A program made the position numbers and the translations under genes. This document shows, one piece after another, positions 8,005 to 17,919 of a stretch of 64,000 bases of DNA. The notes under the pieces are model-generated. The model had not been told where the DNA came from. It saw nothing but the letters and a program-made list of their open reading frames with translations, and did no database searches. Source of the DNA: Agromyces sp. H17E-10 (lineage in GTDB: Bacteria; Actinomycetota; Actinomycetes; Actinomycetales; Microbacteriaceae); the NCBI RefSeq assembly GCF_022919715.1, contig NZ_CP095042.1:558001-622000 (forward strand), in the 5' to 3' direction. Positions within the stretch are counted from its first letter, which is position 1, and each line of letters opens with the position of its first letter.

Positions 8005-9795
8005 TCATCGGTCGTCCTCGGTGAGGCCGGCGAGCGCCGCCTGCTCCGCGAAGTCGGGCTCGTCGCGCACGACCTCGTCGAACGTGCCCGATGCGACGAT
8101 GGTCCCGTCGCGCATGAAGCACACCTGATCGCTCTCGCGGATCGTCGAGAGTCGATGCGCGATCGCGATGACCGTGACCGACCCGTGCAGTTCACGAATG
8201 GCACGGGCCACTTCGGACTCGGTCTTCGTGTCGAGCGCGCTCGTCGCCTCGTCCATCACGAGCACGAGCGGGTCGTCGTAGAGCGCACGCGCGATGCCGA
8301 GCCGCTGACGCTGCCCGCCGGACAGCGACATGCCGCGATCGCCGACCGGGGCGTGGATGCCGCCCGGCCTCGACTCGATCACCTCGAGCAGCTGTGCACG
8401 CTCGAGCGCGCGCCTGACGCGGTCCTCGTCGAAGTCCGTGGTCCAGGTGAGCGCGACGTTCTGCGCCACCGAGCCGGCGAACAGCGCGACCTCCTGCGGC
8501 ACATAGCCGACGCGGGAGCGCCAGTCCCGAAGCACGTCGTGCAGCGGAGTGCCGTCGATGGTCACGCTGCCCCGAGTGGGTGTCAGCAGGCCGAGGAGCA
8601 CATCGACGAGCGTGGACTTCCCGGCGCCCGATGAGCCGACCAGACCGAGGCTGCTGCCGAGCGGGACGTCGAGGTCGATCGCGTGCACGGCTTCGAGGCT
8701 CGTGCCCGGATAGGTGAAGGCGACGTCGCGCAACTCGAGCCGCTTCGGTGCAGACCCCAGCGGCTGCCTGCCGAGCTCCTCCGCGGCGAGCGTGTGCCCC
8801 TCGGCGTCACGGATGTCGCGGATCACCGCGGTCACGATCGGCACGCTCGCCTGGGTCTGAGTCACCACCGACTGGAATCCCGTCAGGGACGGCACGAGTC
8901 GGAAGCCCGCGACGCCGAACAGGGCGATCGCCGAGAACGCCTCGGCGGGTCCGCCGATGAGCCACGCGAAACCGCCGATCAACAGGAAGCCGCCGACGAG
9001 CGCCGCGTCGAACACGAAGCGCGGCACCGCTCCGAGGAAGCTGAGGTTCGCGCGGGCCCGAGTGGTGTGGATGCGATTGTCGTGCACGACCTCCGCGACG
9101 GAACGGGCCGAACCGCGGAGTGTGATCTCCTTCAGCGCCGAGACCATATCGGTCATGAGCTCGGCCACCTTGAAGGAGTAGTCGCGGTTCACCCGTCCGG
9201 CGACGGTGGCCCGGCGGGAGACGAGCCAGTACAGCAGCAACGCGATCAGCCCCAGGTACACGAGTGTGATCGCGGCGGTCATCGGCTGGCTCACCACGAG
9301 GACGACCACGACGGCGACGAAGGTCGCGAGCATCGAGGGCAGCGTGATCAGCGGGATGAGGAAGCCGCCGATGATCGCCGCGATGCCGACATCGGCGAGC
9401 CGGACGAGCTGGGCGGTGTTGCGGCGCAGCCGCTCGGTCCACGGTGCCGTGATGTACGCGTCGAACAACTGATCGCCGATCCGCAGTTCGTACGCGGCGA
9501 ACCGTCGCGTCGCGATCCATTGCAGCCCCGCCGCGAGGATCGATTTCACGACGATGAGCGAGCACACGACGACGAGCAACCAGATCGTCGAGTCGGGCTC
9601 GATGGCGCCGATGAACGGCAGTTGCAGCGGCTTGCCCTGCACCATGCCGGTCAACGAGACCGCGAGCAGCATGAGCGCGGCGATGTCGAGCACCGCGAGC
9701 GCGCTCGAGATGACGACGTAGACCCACAGGAATCGCCGGGCGCCGGTGGGCAGGAGCGGCAGCATGCTCCGGTAGGCCGACAGCACCTGTCTCAT
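8005..9795 (-). CDS. ABC exporter with fused membrane and ATPase domains (PglK/MsbA-like)
   Basis: Half-transporter of 596 residues: about six membrane helices in residues 1-330, then a nucleotide-binding domain with Walker A GSSGAGKS (about 385), signature LSGGQRQRLG (about 490) and Walker B VLVMDEATSALD (about 510). By context it probably flips a lipid-linked oligosaccharide or exports the glycan, as PglK does; drug or lipid export cannot be excluded. The ATG at 9795 overlaps the preceding stop as ATGA; the open frame upstream is non-homologous. No Wzx/Wzy or Wzm/Wzt pair is present, which makes this the likely exporter. Confidence 0.9.
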   Translation of the reverse strand: MRQVLSAYRSMLPLLPTGARRFLWVYVVISSALAVLDIAALMLLAVSLTGMVQGKPLQLPFIGAIEPDSTIWLLVVVCSLIVVKSILAAGLQWIATRRFAAYELRIGDQLFDAYITAPWTERLRRNTAQLVRLADVGIAAIIGGFLIPLITLPSMLATFVAVVVVLVVSQPMTAAITLVYLGLIALLLYWLVSRRATVAGRVNRDYSFKVAELMTDMVSALKEITLRGSARSVAEVVHDNRIHTTRARANLSFLGAVPRFVFDAALVGGFLLIGGFAWLIGGPAEAFSAIALFGVAGFRLVPSLTGFQSVVTQTQASVPIVTAVIRDIRDAEGHTLAAEELGRQPLGSAPKRLELRDVAFTYPGTSLEAVHAIDLDVPLGSSLGLVGSSGAGKSTLVDVLLGLLTPTRGSVTIDGTPLHDVLRDWRSRVGYVPQEVALFAGSVAQNVALTWTTDFDEDRVRRALERAQLLEVIESRPGGIHAPVGDRGMSLSGGQRQRLGIARALYDDPLVLVMDEATSALDTKTESEVARAIRELHGSVTVIAIAHRLSTIRESDQVCFMRDGTIVASGTFDEVVRDEPDFAEQAALAGLTEDDR

Positions 9796-10976
9796 GAGCG
9801 GTGGATCCCTTCGGATTCGGATTGGCGCGGGCGGCGTGCCGCCGATTCGACGACGGCTGCGGCGGCACGTCCGGTCGCTGCGAGCGACGCGTGCGCCGCA
9901 GCCCATCGTGCGCGTGCGGTGCGCTCCTCCGGTCGGTCCGGCGCGATGAGCATCTCGGTGATCGCGACGGCGACGGATGCCGCATCCCAGTCGACGCTCC
10001 GGCCGAGCTCGGGCGTGATCACCTCGACCGACGCGCCCTGGCCGGCGAAGAGCACGGGCGTGCCGCAGGCGATCGTGGCGAAGATCTTCGTCGGTACCGC
10101 GAAGTCGTAGCCCTGTCCGGGCCTCAGGCTCACCGCGCCGATGCGCGCTCCGGCGAGGATGTCCGCCGCTGCGGCCGGCGGGACGGGGCCGCGGAACTCG
10201 ATCGATTCGGGCGCGGTGCGCTCGGCGAGTTCGCGCAGGTGTTCCCAGGCGGTGCCCTGACCGAGGTAGATCAGCCTGGCATCGGGAACCTGCTCGAGCA
10301 CGCCCGGCATGGCGCGGATGAAGACATCCGCGCCTTGCCACTCCGACGTGGTTCCCGCGTAGACGATCGTGGGGGGCCCGGCGGGTGGCTCGGCGCCGGG
10401 CGCGAACACGCTCGTGTCGATCCCGTTGCGCACGACCGTCACGACGTCACGGCGCGTGAGGTCGCGTACCCGGTCCGCGACTCCGTCGCTGACCGCGACG
10501 ACCGCGGCAGCGCCTCGAAGTGCCCAGCGTTCGAGCGCGCGGACGCCCGCGACGATCCATCCGGGGGTACCCGCCGACTGCGCGGCATCCGACCAGATGT
10601 CGGCGGCGTAGTACACGTACGGACACCGGCGGACGGCGCAGACGAGCCGCACGACGGCCCCCGTGGTGGGAGGCGGCTCGGACACGACGACATCGCTCCG
10701 GCGTCCGAACAGCAGCCGGAAGACGAGTGGCACGTCGAAGCTGAGGTACTGGAGGTAGCCGCGGATCTGTCCGCGACGGTCACGCAGGACCGGTGCTCGC
10801 CGGACCGTCGGACCCGTCTGGTCGTCGACACCGTCCGTCAGACCGGCCGGCGCCGCGGACGTGAGCACCGTCACGTCGTGGTTCCGCTCGCGGAGACCGT
10901 CGGCGAGTGCAGCGAGCCGGAACGCGGCCGCAGCCGGCTCGGGCGTGAAGATCCGCGTGGCGATCGTGACGCGCAT
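9792..10976 (-). CDS. GT4 family glycosyltransferase (WbuB-like)
   Basis: GT-B glycosyltransferase of 394 residues. The N-terminus MRVTIATRIFTPEPAAA with LADGLRERNHDVTVLTS is typical of WbuB/WcaI-type enzymes. Mid-protein YAADIW and the donor domain (YAGTTSEWQGADVFI, FAVPTKIFATIACGTPVLF) complete the fold. ATG 10976 lies 5 nt after the oxidoreductase stop and begins the first conserved strand. It is coupled to the ABC exporter by ATGA. It likely adds a HexNAc-type sugar to a lipid carrier or glycan. Confidence 0.88.
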   Translation of the reverse strand: MRVTIATRIFTPEPAAAAFRLAALADGLRERNHDVTVLTSAAPAGLTDGVDDQTGPTVRRAPVLRDRRGQIRGYLQYLSFDVPLVFRLLFGRRSDVVVSEPPPTTGAVVRLVCAVRRCPYVYYAADIWSDAAQSAGTPGWIVAGVRALERWALRGAAAVVAVSDGVADRVRDLTRRDVVTVVRNGIDTSVFAPGAEPPAGPPTIVYAGTTSEWQGADVFIRAMPGVLEQVPDARLIYLGQGTAWEHLRELAERTAPESIEFRGPVPPAAAADILAGARIGAVSLRPGQGYDFAVPTKIFATIACGTPVLFAGQGASVEVITPELGRSVDWDAASVAVAITEMLIAPDRPEERTARARWAAAHASLAATGRAAAAVVESAARRPRQSESEGIHRS

Positions 10977-10981
10977 CGTAG

Positions 10982-11968
10982 TCAGAACTCGACGACGGAA
11001 CCCGTCGCGGCGGAGGAGATCGCGCCCTCCACGACGACCAGGGTTCGCAGCCCTTCCTCCATGGTCACCACGTCGTGCCGCTCGCCGAGCACGGCGTCGC
11101 GGAACGCCTCGTGCTCGACGCGCAACGGCTCGCGCTTTGCGAACGCGAACCGCGTCATGTCGCCTTCGCTGACACCTCGGAAGGCCGAGACCGTCTCCCA
11201 CTCGGTGGCCACGGTGCCGTTGCGGAAGAGCGTGAGGTCGCCGGTCGAGGTATCGGCCACGAACGCGCCGAGCTCGCCGGTGACGATCGTGACGCGCTCC
11301 TTCATCGGGCTCAGCCAGTTGACGACGTGATTCACGAGCACCCCGTTGCGCAGGCGGCCGGTCGCGAGCACCATGTCCTCGTACTCGCGGCCGCTCTTGT
11401 GGAGCGTCTGCGCTGAGATCGAGGCGTACTCGCTCTGGGCGACCCATGCGGTCAGGTCCACGTCGTGCGAACCGAGGTCCTTGACGACGCCGACGTCGGC
11501 GATCCGTGCGGGGAATGGGCCCTGTCGTCGCGTGGCGATCTGGTAGACCTCACCGAGGTCTCCGGCCGCGATGCGCCGACGCAGCTCCTGGAGAGCCGGG
11601 TTGAACCGCTCGATGTGGCCGACGGCGCCGACGAGCCCCCGAGCGGCGAAGGCATCGGCCATCTCGCGGCCCTGTTCGACGGTCTGAGCGATCGGCTTCT
11701 CGACGAGGGTGTGCACCCCGGCGTCGGCGAGCTTCATCGCGGCGTCGTAGTGGAACCGGGTCGGGATCGCGACGACCGCGAGGTCGATGCCGACCGCGAT
11801 CATCGACTCGACGTCGGGCAGCACCTCGAGGTCACCGGCGACGCCGTGCGGATCGCCGCCCGGGTCGGCGATCGCGACCAGGTCGACGCCGGGCAGCTCG
11901 CGCAGCACCCGGGCGTGGTGGCGCCCCATCATGCCGACGCCGATGAGGCCGGCGCGCAGCCCGGCCAT
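10982..11968 (-). CDS. Gfo/Idh/MocA oxidoreductase (WbpB/WlbA-like)
   Basis: NAD(P)-dependent sugar oxidoreductase, 328 residues. The Rossmann fingerprint GLIGVGMMGRHHARVL is at 7-22, with VEKPIA (the catalytic Lys motif) near residue 100 and KDLGSHDVDL in the C-terminal domain. Next to a DegT aminotransferase and a hexapeptide acetyltransferase it fits WbpB/WlbA, which oxidises C3 of UDP-GlcNAcA before amination. The start overlaps the aminotransferase stop by one base (TGATG), so the start is well fixed. Its place in the pathway is inferred; the family membership is clear. Confidence 0.88.
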   Translation of the reverse strand: MAGLRAGLIGVGMMGRHHARVLRELPGVDLVAIADPGGDPHGVAGDLEVLPDVESMIAVGIDLAVVAIPTRFHYDAAMKLADAGVHTLVEKPIAQTVEQGREMADAFAARGLVGAVGHIERFNPALQELRRRIAAGDLGEVYQIATRRQGPFPARIADVGVVKDLGSHDVDLTAWVAQSEYASISAQTLHKSGREYEDMVLATGRLRNGVLVNHVVNWLSPMKERVTIVTGELGAFVADTSTGDLTLFRNGTVATEWETVSAFRGVSEGDMTRFAFAKREPLRVEHEAFRDAVLGERHDVVTMEEGLRTLVVVEGAISSAATGSVVEF

Positions 11969-13068
11969 CAGGCGCCCGCCCCGGCGACGGCGTTCACGGC
12001 CTCGACGATGCGCTCGAGGTCGCGCTGCGAGAGCGAGGGGTGCACGGGCAGCGACACGACCTCGGCGGCAGCCCGTTCGGTCTCGGCCAGGTGCAGCCCG
12101 GGTGCGAAGTGCGCGAGCGACGCGAGACGGTGGTTCGGCACGGGGTAGTAGACGCCGCTGCCGACCGCGTACTCGTTCTTGAGGGCCGCCACGAAGCCGT
12201 CGCGGTCTTCGGGCACGCGAATCGTGTACTGGTGGTAGACGTGCACCGCGCCGTCGGCCACGGGCGGCACGACGACACCGCGCAGTTCGCGGTCGAGGAA
12301 GGCCGCGTTGGCCTGCCGGGTCTCGGTCCAGCCGCCGACCTTCGTCAGCTGCACGCGGCCGATCGCAGCGTGGATGTCGGTCATGCGGGCGTTGAAGCCG
12401 ACGACCTCGTTCTGGTACTGCGCCTCCATGCCCTGGTTGCGCAGCAGTTTGACGTTGCGCACGAGCTCGGAGGTCTCGCACGTCACCATGCCGCCCTCAC
12501 CGCTCGTCATGTTCTTCGTCGGATACAGGCTGAACATCGCGAACCGGCCGAACGTGCCGACCTTGCGTCCGCCGAGCGAGGCGCCGTGCGCCTGCGCGGC
12601 GTCTTCGAAGAGCGCCAGACCATGGCGGTCGGCGACCGCCTGCAGCTCGTCCATGTGCGCCGGGTGACCGTAGAGGTGCACGGGCATGATGGCCTTCGTG
12701 CGCTCGGTGACGGCGGCTTCGACCGACGCGGGGTCGAGCGTGAACTGAGCCGGTTCGATGTCGGCGAAGACGGGAGTCGCCCCCGTGAGCGCGACCGAGT
12801 TGGCCGTCGCCGCGAACGTGAACGACGGCACGATGACCTCGTCGCCCGGTCCGATGCCTGCGGCGAGCAGCCCGAGGTGCAACCCGGACGTGCCCGAGTT
12901 CACGGCGACCGATTCGCGACCGTCGACGAGCGTCTCGGCGAACTCGCGCTCGAAGGCGGCGACCTCGGGGCCCTGGGCCACCATGCCGGACTGCAGCACC
13001 CGGTCGACGGCGGCTCGTTCGTCGTCGCCGATGATCGGCTTCGCGGGCGGAATGAACGACTCGGTCAT
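11968..13068 (-). CDS. DegT/DnrJ/EryC1/StrS aminotransferase (WbpE-like)
   Basis: PLP-dependent sugar aminotransferase, 366 residues. NSGTSGLHLGLLAAGIGPGDEV (phosphate and cofactor site), LFEDAAQAHGA (PLP-ring Asp) and SLYPTKNMTSGEGGMV, with the Schiff-base Lys of the PTKN motif, are all present. In this context it should aminate a 3-keto UDP-sugar, as WbpE/WlbC does. ATGA overlap with the acetyltransferase upstream and one-base overlap with the oxidoreductase downstream suggest stoichiometric co-translation of the three enzymes. Confidence 0.9.
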   Translation of the reverse strand: MTESFIPPAKPIIGDDERAAVDRVLQSGMVAQGPEVAAFEREFAETLVDGRESVAVNSGTSGLHLGLLAAGIGPGDEVIVPSFTFAATANSVALTGATPVFADIEPAQFTLDPASVEAAVTERTKAIMPVHLYGHPAHMDELQAVADRHGLALFEDAAQAHGASLGGRKVGTFGRFAMFSLYPTKNMTSGEGGMVTCETSELVRNVKLLRNQGMEAQYQNEVVGFNARMTDIHAAIGRVQLTKVGGWTETRQANAAFLDRELRGVVVPPVADGAVHVYHQYTIRVPEDRDGFVAALKNEYAVGSGVYYPVPNHRLASLAHFAPGLHLAETERAAAEVVSLPVHPSLSQRDLERIVEAVNAVAGAGA

Positions 13069-13676
13069 GCGTTCTCACTCATCTCTCTCAAGACCCCATC
13101 GGTCTCGACGTACTCGGCGCCCGTCGCGGGACAGCGCCAGATCTCTCCGTCGGCCACGAGCCGTTGACCGGCCTTGCCGACCCACCCGAGGCGTCGGGCG
13201 GGCACGCCGGCCATCAACGCGAAGTCGGGGACGTCCTTGGTGACGACGGCGCCGGCAGCGATCGTCGACCAGGCACCGATCGTAACCGGTGCCACGCAGA
13301 CCGCCCGGGCGCCCACCGAGGCTCCCTCGCGGATCGTCACGCCGACGGGCTCCCAGTCGTGGGCGCTCTTCAGCGTTCCGTCGGGGTTCACCGCCCGCGG
13401 GTACGTGTCGTTCGTGAGCACGACGGCAGGTCCGATGAACACGCCGTCGGCGAGCGACGCGGGCTCGTAGACGAGTGCGTAGTTCTGCACCTTGCAGTTG
13501 TCGCCGAGTCGAACGCCCGTGCCGATGTATGCGCCGCGGCCGATCACGCAGTTCTCGCCGAGCACGGCCTGCTCGCGCACCTGGGCGAGGTGCCACACCG
13601 AGCTGCCGTCACCGATGGTCGCTTCGGGCGAGACATCTGCGGAGTCGACGATGCGGGCGCTCGAAGGTGTTGACAA
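13065..13676 (-). CDS. hexapeptide-repeat N-acetyltransferase (WbpD/WlbB-like)
   Basis: Left-handed beta-helix acyltransferase, 203 residues. SSVWHLAQVREQAVLGENC, VQNYALVYE, VFIGPAVVLTNDTYPRA and AGAVVTKDVPDFALMAGVPA follow the order seen in WbpD/WlbB, which N-acetylates the 3-amino group of UDP-GlcNAc(3NH2)A. The C-terminus carries a short Cys-containing tail (WRCPATGAEY). A TTG start at 13676 is proposed: GAGGAG precedes it by 6 nt and no ATG/GTG lies nearby in frame before the conserved region. First gene of the nine-gene operon. Confidence 0.85.
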   Translation of the reverse strand: MSTPSSARIVDSADVSPEATIGDGSSVWHLAQVREQAVLGENCVIGRGAYIGTGVRLGDNCKVQNYALVYEPASLADGVFIGPAVVLTNDTYPRAVNPDGTLKSAHDWEPVGVTIREGASVGARAVCVAPVTIGAWSTIAAGAVVTKDVPDFALMAGVPARRLGWVGKAGQRLVADGEIWRCPATGAEYVETDGVLREMSENA

Positions 13677-13748
13677 TCTGTGCTCCTCATGCGGTCCGGG
13701 CAGCCGCGGCTGCGCAGACAGCCTACCGTGTTCTGCAAGAATGGCCTG

Positions 13749-14450
13749 ATGGACAGTTCCGCCCGCACCGACGCCCGGCGGCACTCCGACGACACCTGGA
13801 TCGTGATCCCCCTCTACAACGAGGAGACCGTCATCGGCCGTGTCGTCACCGAGCTCCGTGAGCACTTCGCGCACATCGTCTGCATCGACGACGGCAGCAC
13901 CGACGGCTCGATAGCGGCCGCCGAGGCCGCGGGCGCCCGCGTCGTCCGTCATCCCGTGAACCTCGGCCAGGGCGCTGCCCTGCAGACCGGCTTCGAGTAT
14001 GCCGTGAGGCAGCCCGGTGCGAGGTTCCTCGTCACCTTCGACGCCGACGGCCAGCACCGCATCGAGGACGCGATGCTGATGCTCGACCTCGCGAAGCAGG
14101 ACGACGTCGCGATCGTGTTCGGGTCGCGGTTCCTCGACGACCGCACCAACCCCGGCGTGCTGAAGCGCATCGTGCTGAAGACCGCCGTGAAGGTGACCAA
14201 CCTCACCACCGGGCTCAAGCTCACCGATGCCCACAACGGCCTCCGCGTCATCCGCAGCGACGCCGCGGCGCAGATCCACCTCGAGCAGGACCGCATGGCA
14301 CATGCCTCGGAGATCGTGCTCAAGCTGGGTCGAACCAAGCTCCCGTGGCGGGAGTTCCCGGTCGAGGTCCTGTACACCGACTACTCGAAATCGAAGGGCC
14401 AGTCCCTCCTGAACTCGGTCAACATCCTCGTCGACCTGCTGGTGAGGTAG
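13749..14450 (+). CDS. family 2 glycosyltransferase (dolichyl-phosphate mannosyltransferase type)
   Basis: Short GT2 enzyme, 233 residues, without a membrane domain of its own. WIVIPLYNEE (18-27), CIDDGSTDGS and TFDADGQH (the DXD-like metal site) are typical of polyprenyl-phosphate sugar transferases. The ATG at 13749 is chosen over an upstream frame extension; a weak AAGAAT box ends 6 nt before it. It is followed after 4 nt by a DUF2304 membrane protein, a pairing common for this GT2 type, so it probably loads a polyprenyl phosphate. Divergent from the operon at 13676. Confidence 0.9.
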   Translation: MDSSARTDARRHSDDTWIVIPLYNEETVIGRVVTELREHFAHIVCIDDGSTDGSIAAAEAAGARVVRHPVNLGQGAALQTGFEYAVRQPGARFLVTFDADGQHRIEDAMLMLDLAKQDDVAIVFGSRFLDDRTNPGVLKRIVLKTAVKVTNLTTGLKLTDAHNGLRVIRSDAAAQIHLEQDRMAHASEIVLKLGRTKLPWREFPVEVLYTDYSKSKGQSLLNSVNILVDLLVR

Positions 14451-14454
14451 CGCC

Positions 14455-14889
14455 ATGTGGATCCAGATCCTCCTCGTCGTCGGTGTCATCCTGATCGGCC
14501 TGTTCCTCGCCCGGCCCACGGCGGGCGACAGCCACCTCGCGCTCCGACGCCTCTTCATGGCGGCGTTCGTGGTCGTGGCGATCGCCTCGATCCTCTTCCC
14601 GCAATGGCTGAGCTGGATCGCGAACACCATCGGCGTCGGCCGTGGTGCCGACCTGATGCTCTACGCGCTCATCCTCGCCTTCCTGGTGTTCGTGGCGACG
14701 ACGTACCGACGCAACGTCCAGGTCAATCGACGCATCACGCTGCTCGCACGACAGATCGCCCTCACCCAGGCCGAGACGGAGGACGCGCGCGGCGACTCGG
14801 TCGCCGAAGGCGCCGCACCGGACGCCGAACCGACGGCGACGGCGCAGCCGGCTTCGACGCAGCCGGCGAACGACGCCCGGCACGACTGA
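14455..14889 (+). CDS. DUF2304 family small membrane protein
   Basis: Protein of 144 residues with three hydrophobic segments (about 3-20, 34-52, 64-82), then a charged tail (TTYRRNVQVNRRITLL) and a low-complexity Ala/Pro/Thr C-terminus. It matches the DUF2304 pattern and its usual position 3' of a GT2 gene. It may anchor the GT2 partner at the membrane; that role is inferred from context. It ends 3 nt before the convergent gene at 14893. Confidence 0.82.
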   Translation: MWIQILLVVGVILIGLFLARPTAGDSHLALRRLFMAAFVVVAIASILFPQWLSWIANTIGVGRGADLMLYALILAFLVFVATTYRRNVQVNRRITLLARQIALTQAETEDARGDSVAEGAAPDAEPTATAQPASTQPANDARHD

Positions 14890-14892
14890 CGA

Positions 14893-16850
14893 TCAGTCGC
14901 AGGCCGTGATCCGGTACAGCACGGCGTCGCCCTCGCGGTCGACTTCCTCGGCGACCCCCGCCTCGGCGAGGTCTCGCAGCCCGCGGAACGGCGTCGTCCC
15001 GTCGATCTCGAGTCCCGTCTCGCCCGCATCCTTGAAGTAGCCGCCGAAGTCGAGCACGTACGACACCCCGGTCGATCGCACCGCCTCGCACACCGCGGGA
15101 TCCTCGAGCGCATCGGCGAGGTGCTCGTTGATGAGTCGGGCCTCGGGGTACAGGTACGAGTTGAAGTGCGGGTTCATCATGTGGATGCCCGTGAGGGCGT
15201 ACGCGAACGGGGTACCGGTCCAGGGGTTGCCTGCGACGAGGGCGTCAGCAGGGACGTGCTCGGGCATCCGCTCGATGAGCCGTCGCTCGCTGCCGGAGAG
15301 GATCGGGGCGTCTTCCGCATCCGTGTAGGCGCGCATGGTGAGGCCGAGTTGCGTCCACATGGCGGGGCTCGCCTGGGTGGCGATCGCCAGTACGACGAGG
15401 GATGCCGCAGCCAGGGTCCGTGCAGCAGCCGAGCCCGGCTCGATGCGTTGCCGACGCTCGAGCCTGGCCTGCACGAGACGCCAGAGAGCGACCGTTCCGA
15501 ACACGGCCATCGGCACCGCGGTGATCACGAGCAGGGCGCTCAGCCGCGGCGGATCGCGATAGAAGATGCCGTCGACGAGTGCGCGAAGCTTCCAGGACGG
15601 GCCTCCGGCTGCGACGACGAACAACACGATCGTCACCGCCCAGGTGCCGACGAACCAGAGCTTCTCGCGACGTCGGACGAGGTCGAAGACGCCGATCAGC
15701 GCGAGCACGCACGCGATGATCGACGGGAACGACGCCTTGAATCCGTGGAACAGCGCCTCCCCCAGCGCACCGAGCAGGTTGGTGTAGGCGATCCAGGGGG
15801 TGTTCTCGCCGATGCGTCCGAACCAGACCCATGCGGCTGCGAACCCGACCAGGCCGATGGCGAGCACGAGCCACCAGATGACGCGACGGGCGCCGTCGAG
15901 TCTCGCAATGGCGGGCACCGCGCGCCACAGTACGAGCGGCAGCGTCATCGCCGCCCACCCGAACGCTCCGGCGGGCTGGGCGAAGGCGATGCCGAGCAGC
16001 GCGAGCACGAGCAGCAGGCTCCGGAAGAGGATGCCGCTGCCGTGCAGGCTCCTCGCCTGACCGATCGCGAATCCGAGCCCCAGCGCGGCGGGCAGCATCG
16101 CGAGCGCGAGGCAGTACGGGTAGAGCACGCCGAACGTGAGCATCATGATGGGGAAGGCCGGGAACGCCGCGGCGAGTACGCCGGTCGCGAGTGCCGCCGT
16201 GCGGCTCCTCGGCATCAGCGAGCGCATGAGCAGGAGGCATCCGGCCGGCCAGACGAGCGCCGCGATCACGATGCTCACCGCGTTCACCGCGACGGGGATG
16301 CTTCCGACACCCGTGACGGCGACGAGCGAGGCGACCGCATGCCAGCCCGCGGGGTAGAACGGCCGCTGGCCCGCCGGCAGCACGAGACCCTGGATGTCGA
16401 ACGACGACGCGCTGCCCGTCTCGATGATGTAGCGGATTCCGTTGAGGTGGAAGTAGGCGTCGAACGTCTGCGAGATTCGGTCGGGCGCCTGGAGCCCGAT
16501 GATGAGCTGAGAGCTGATGAGCACGGCTGCGATGCCGAGACCGGCGACGGTCCATGCGCTCAACACCGACTCCGGCCGATCGGGCCGTCCGAAGCGGCGT
16601 CGCATGACCTGCCGGACGACCGCGATCGGGACCGCGACGACCGCGAGTGCGACGGCGACGGGGAGCGGACCCCAGTTGATGCCCGCCCGGCCGAACACGA
16701 TGGCGACGAGCGACAGGAACGCGACCGTGATCGCCGGTGCGATCGCCCACAGGGTCAGTCGTCGAGCACCCGCCGCGAGCCCGAGCGCGAGTCCCGGCCC
16801 GAACATCACCGCGATGGCCACCCCGACGGGCGGCACGAATTCGAACCAGC

Positions 16851-16854
<4 letters not shown>
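14893..16854 (-). CDS. large polytopic membrane protein (DUF6541-like)
   Basis: 653 residues with roughly a dozen or more hydrophobic helices through residue ~500, then an extracytoplasmic C-terminal domain of about 150 residues. The helix-loop layout and DAYFHLNGIRYI motif resemble the DUF6541 group, which looks like GT-C polyprenyl-phosphate-sugar-dependent glycosyltransferases. A GT-C role fits the neighbouring GT2/DUF2304 pair that could make the lipid-linked donor. ATG 16854 overlaps the galE stop as ATGA, which decides the start. No acidic GT-C catalytic motif can be assigned with certainty. Confidence 0.78.
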
Positions 16855-17849
<995 letters not shown>

Positions 17850-17855
17850 CCGCAC

Positions 17856-17861
17856 AGCTTA
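17856..17861 (-). promoter_or_regulatory. putative -10 box (TAAGCT) of leaderless galE
   Basis: TAAGCT on the minus strand, 6 nt before GTG 17849. No -35 consensus seen. Confidence 0.45.
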
Positions 17862-17883
17862 CCGGTGAGCGCCTGACCGATCG

Positions 17884-17904
17884 GTGCGGCGTCCGCGGCC
17901 GCAC
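17884..17904 (-). terminator. possible terminator hairpin after the LGFP-repeat gene
   Basis: GTGCGGC and GCCGCAC pair across a 7-nt loop, 15 nt after the stop of the minus-strand LGFP gene. No T-run follows, so it is a weak candidate. Confidence 0.35.
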
Positions 17905-17919
17905 CCGACGCGGGGCCGG

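Noticed and set aside
13741-13749. Two-codon upstream open frame ATG-GCC-TGA touching the GT2 start
   Set aside because: It probably lies within or at the edge of the promoter (AAGAAT at 13737-13742), so it may not even be transcribed.
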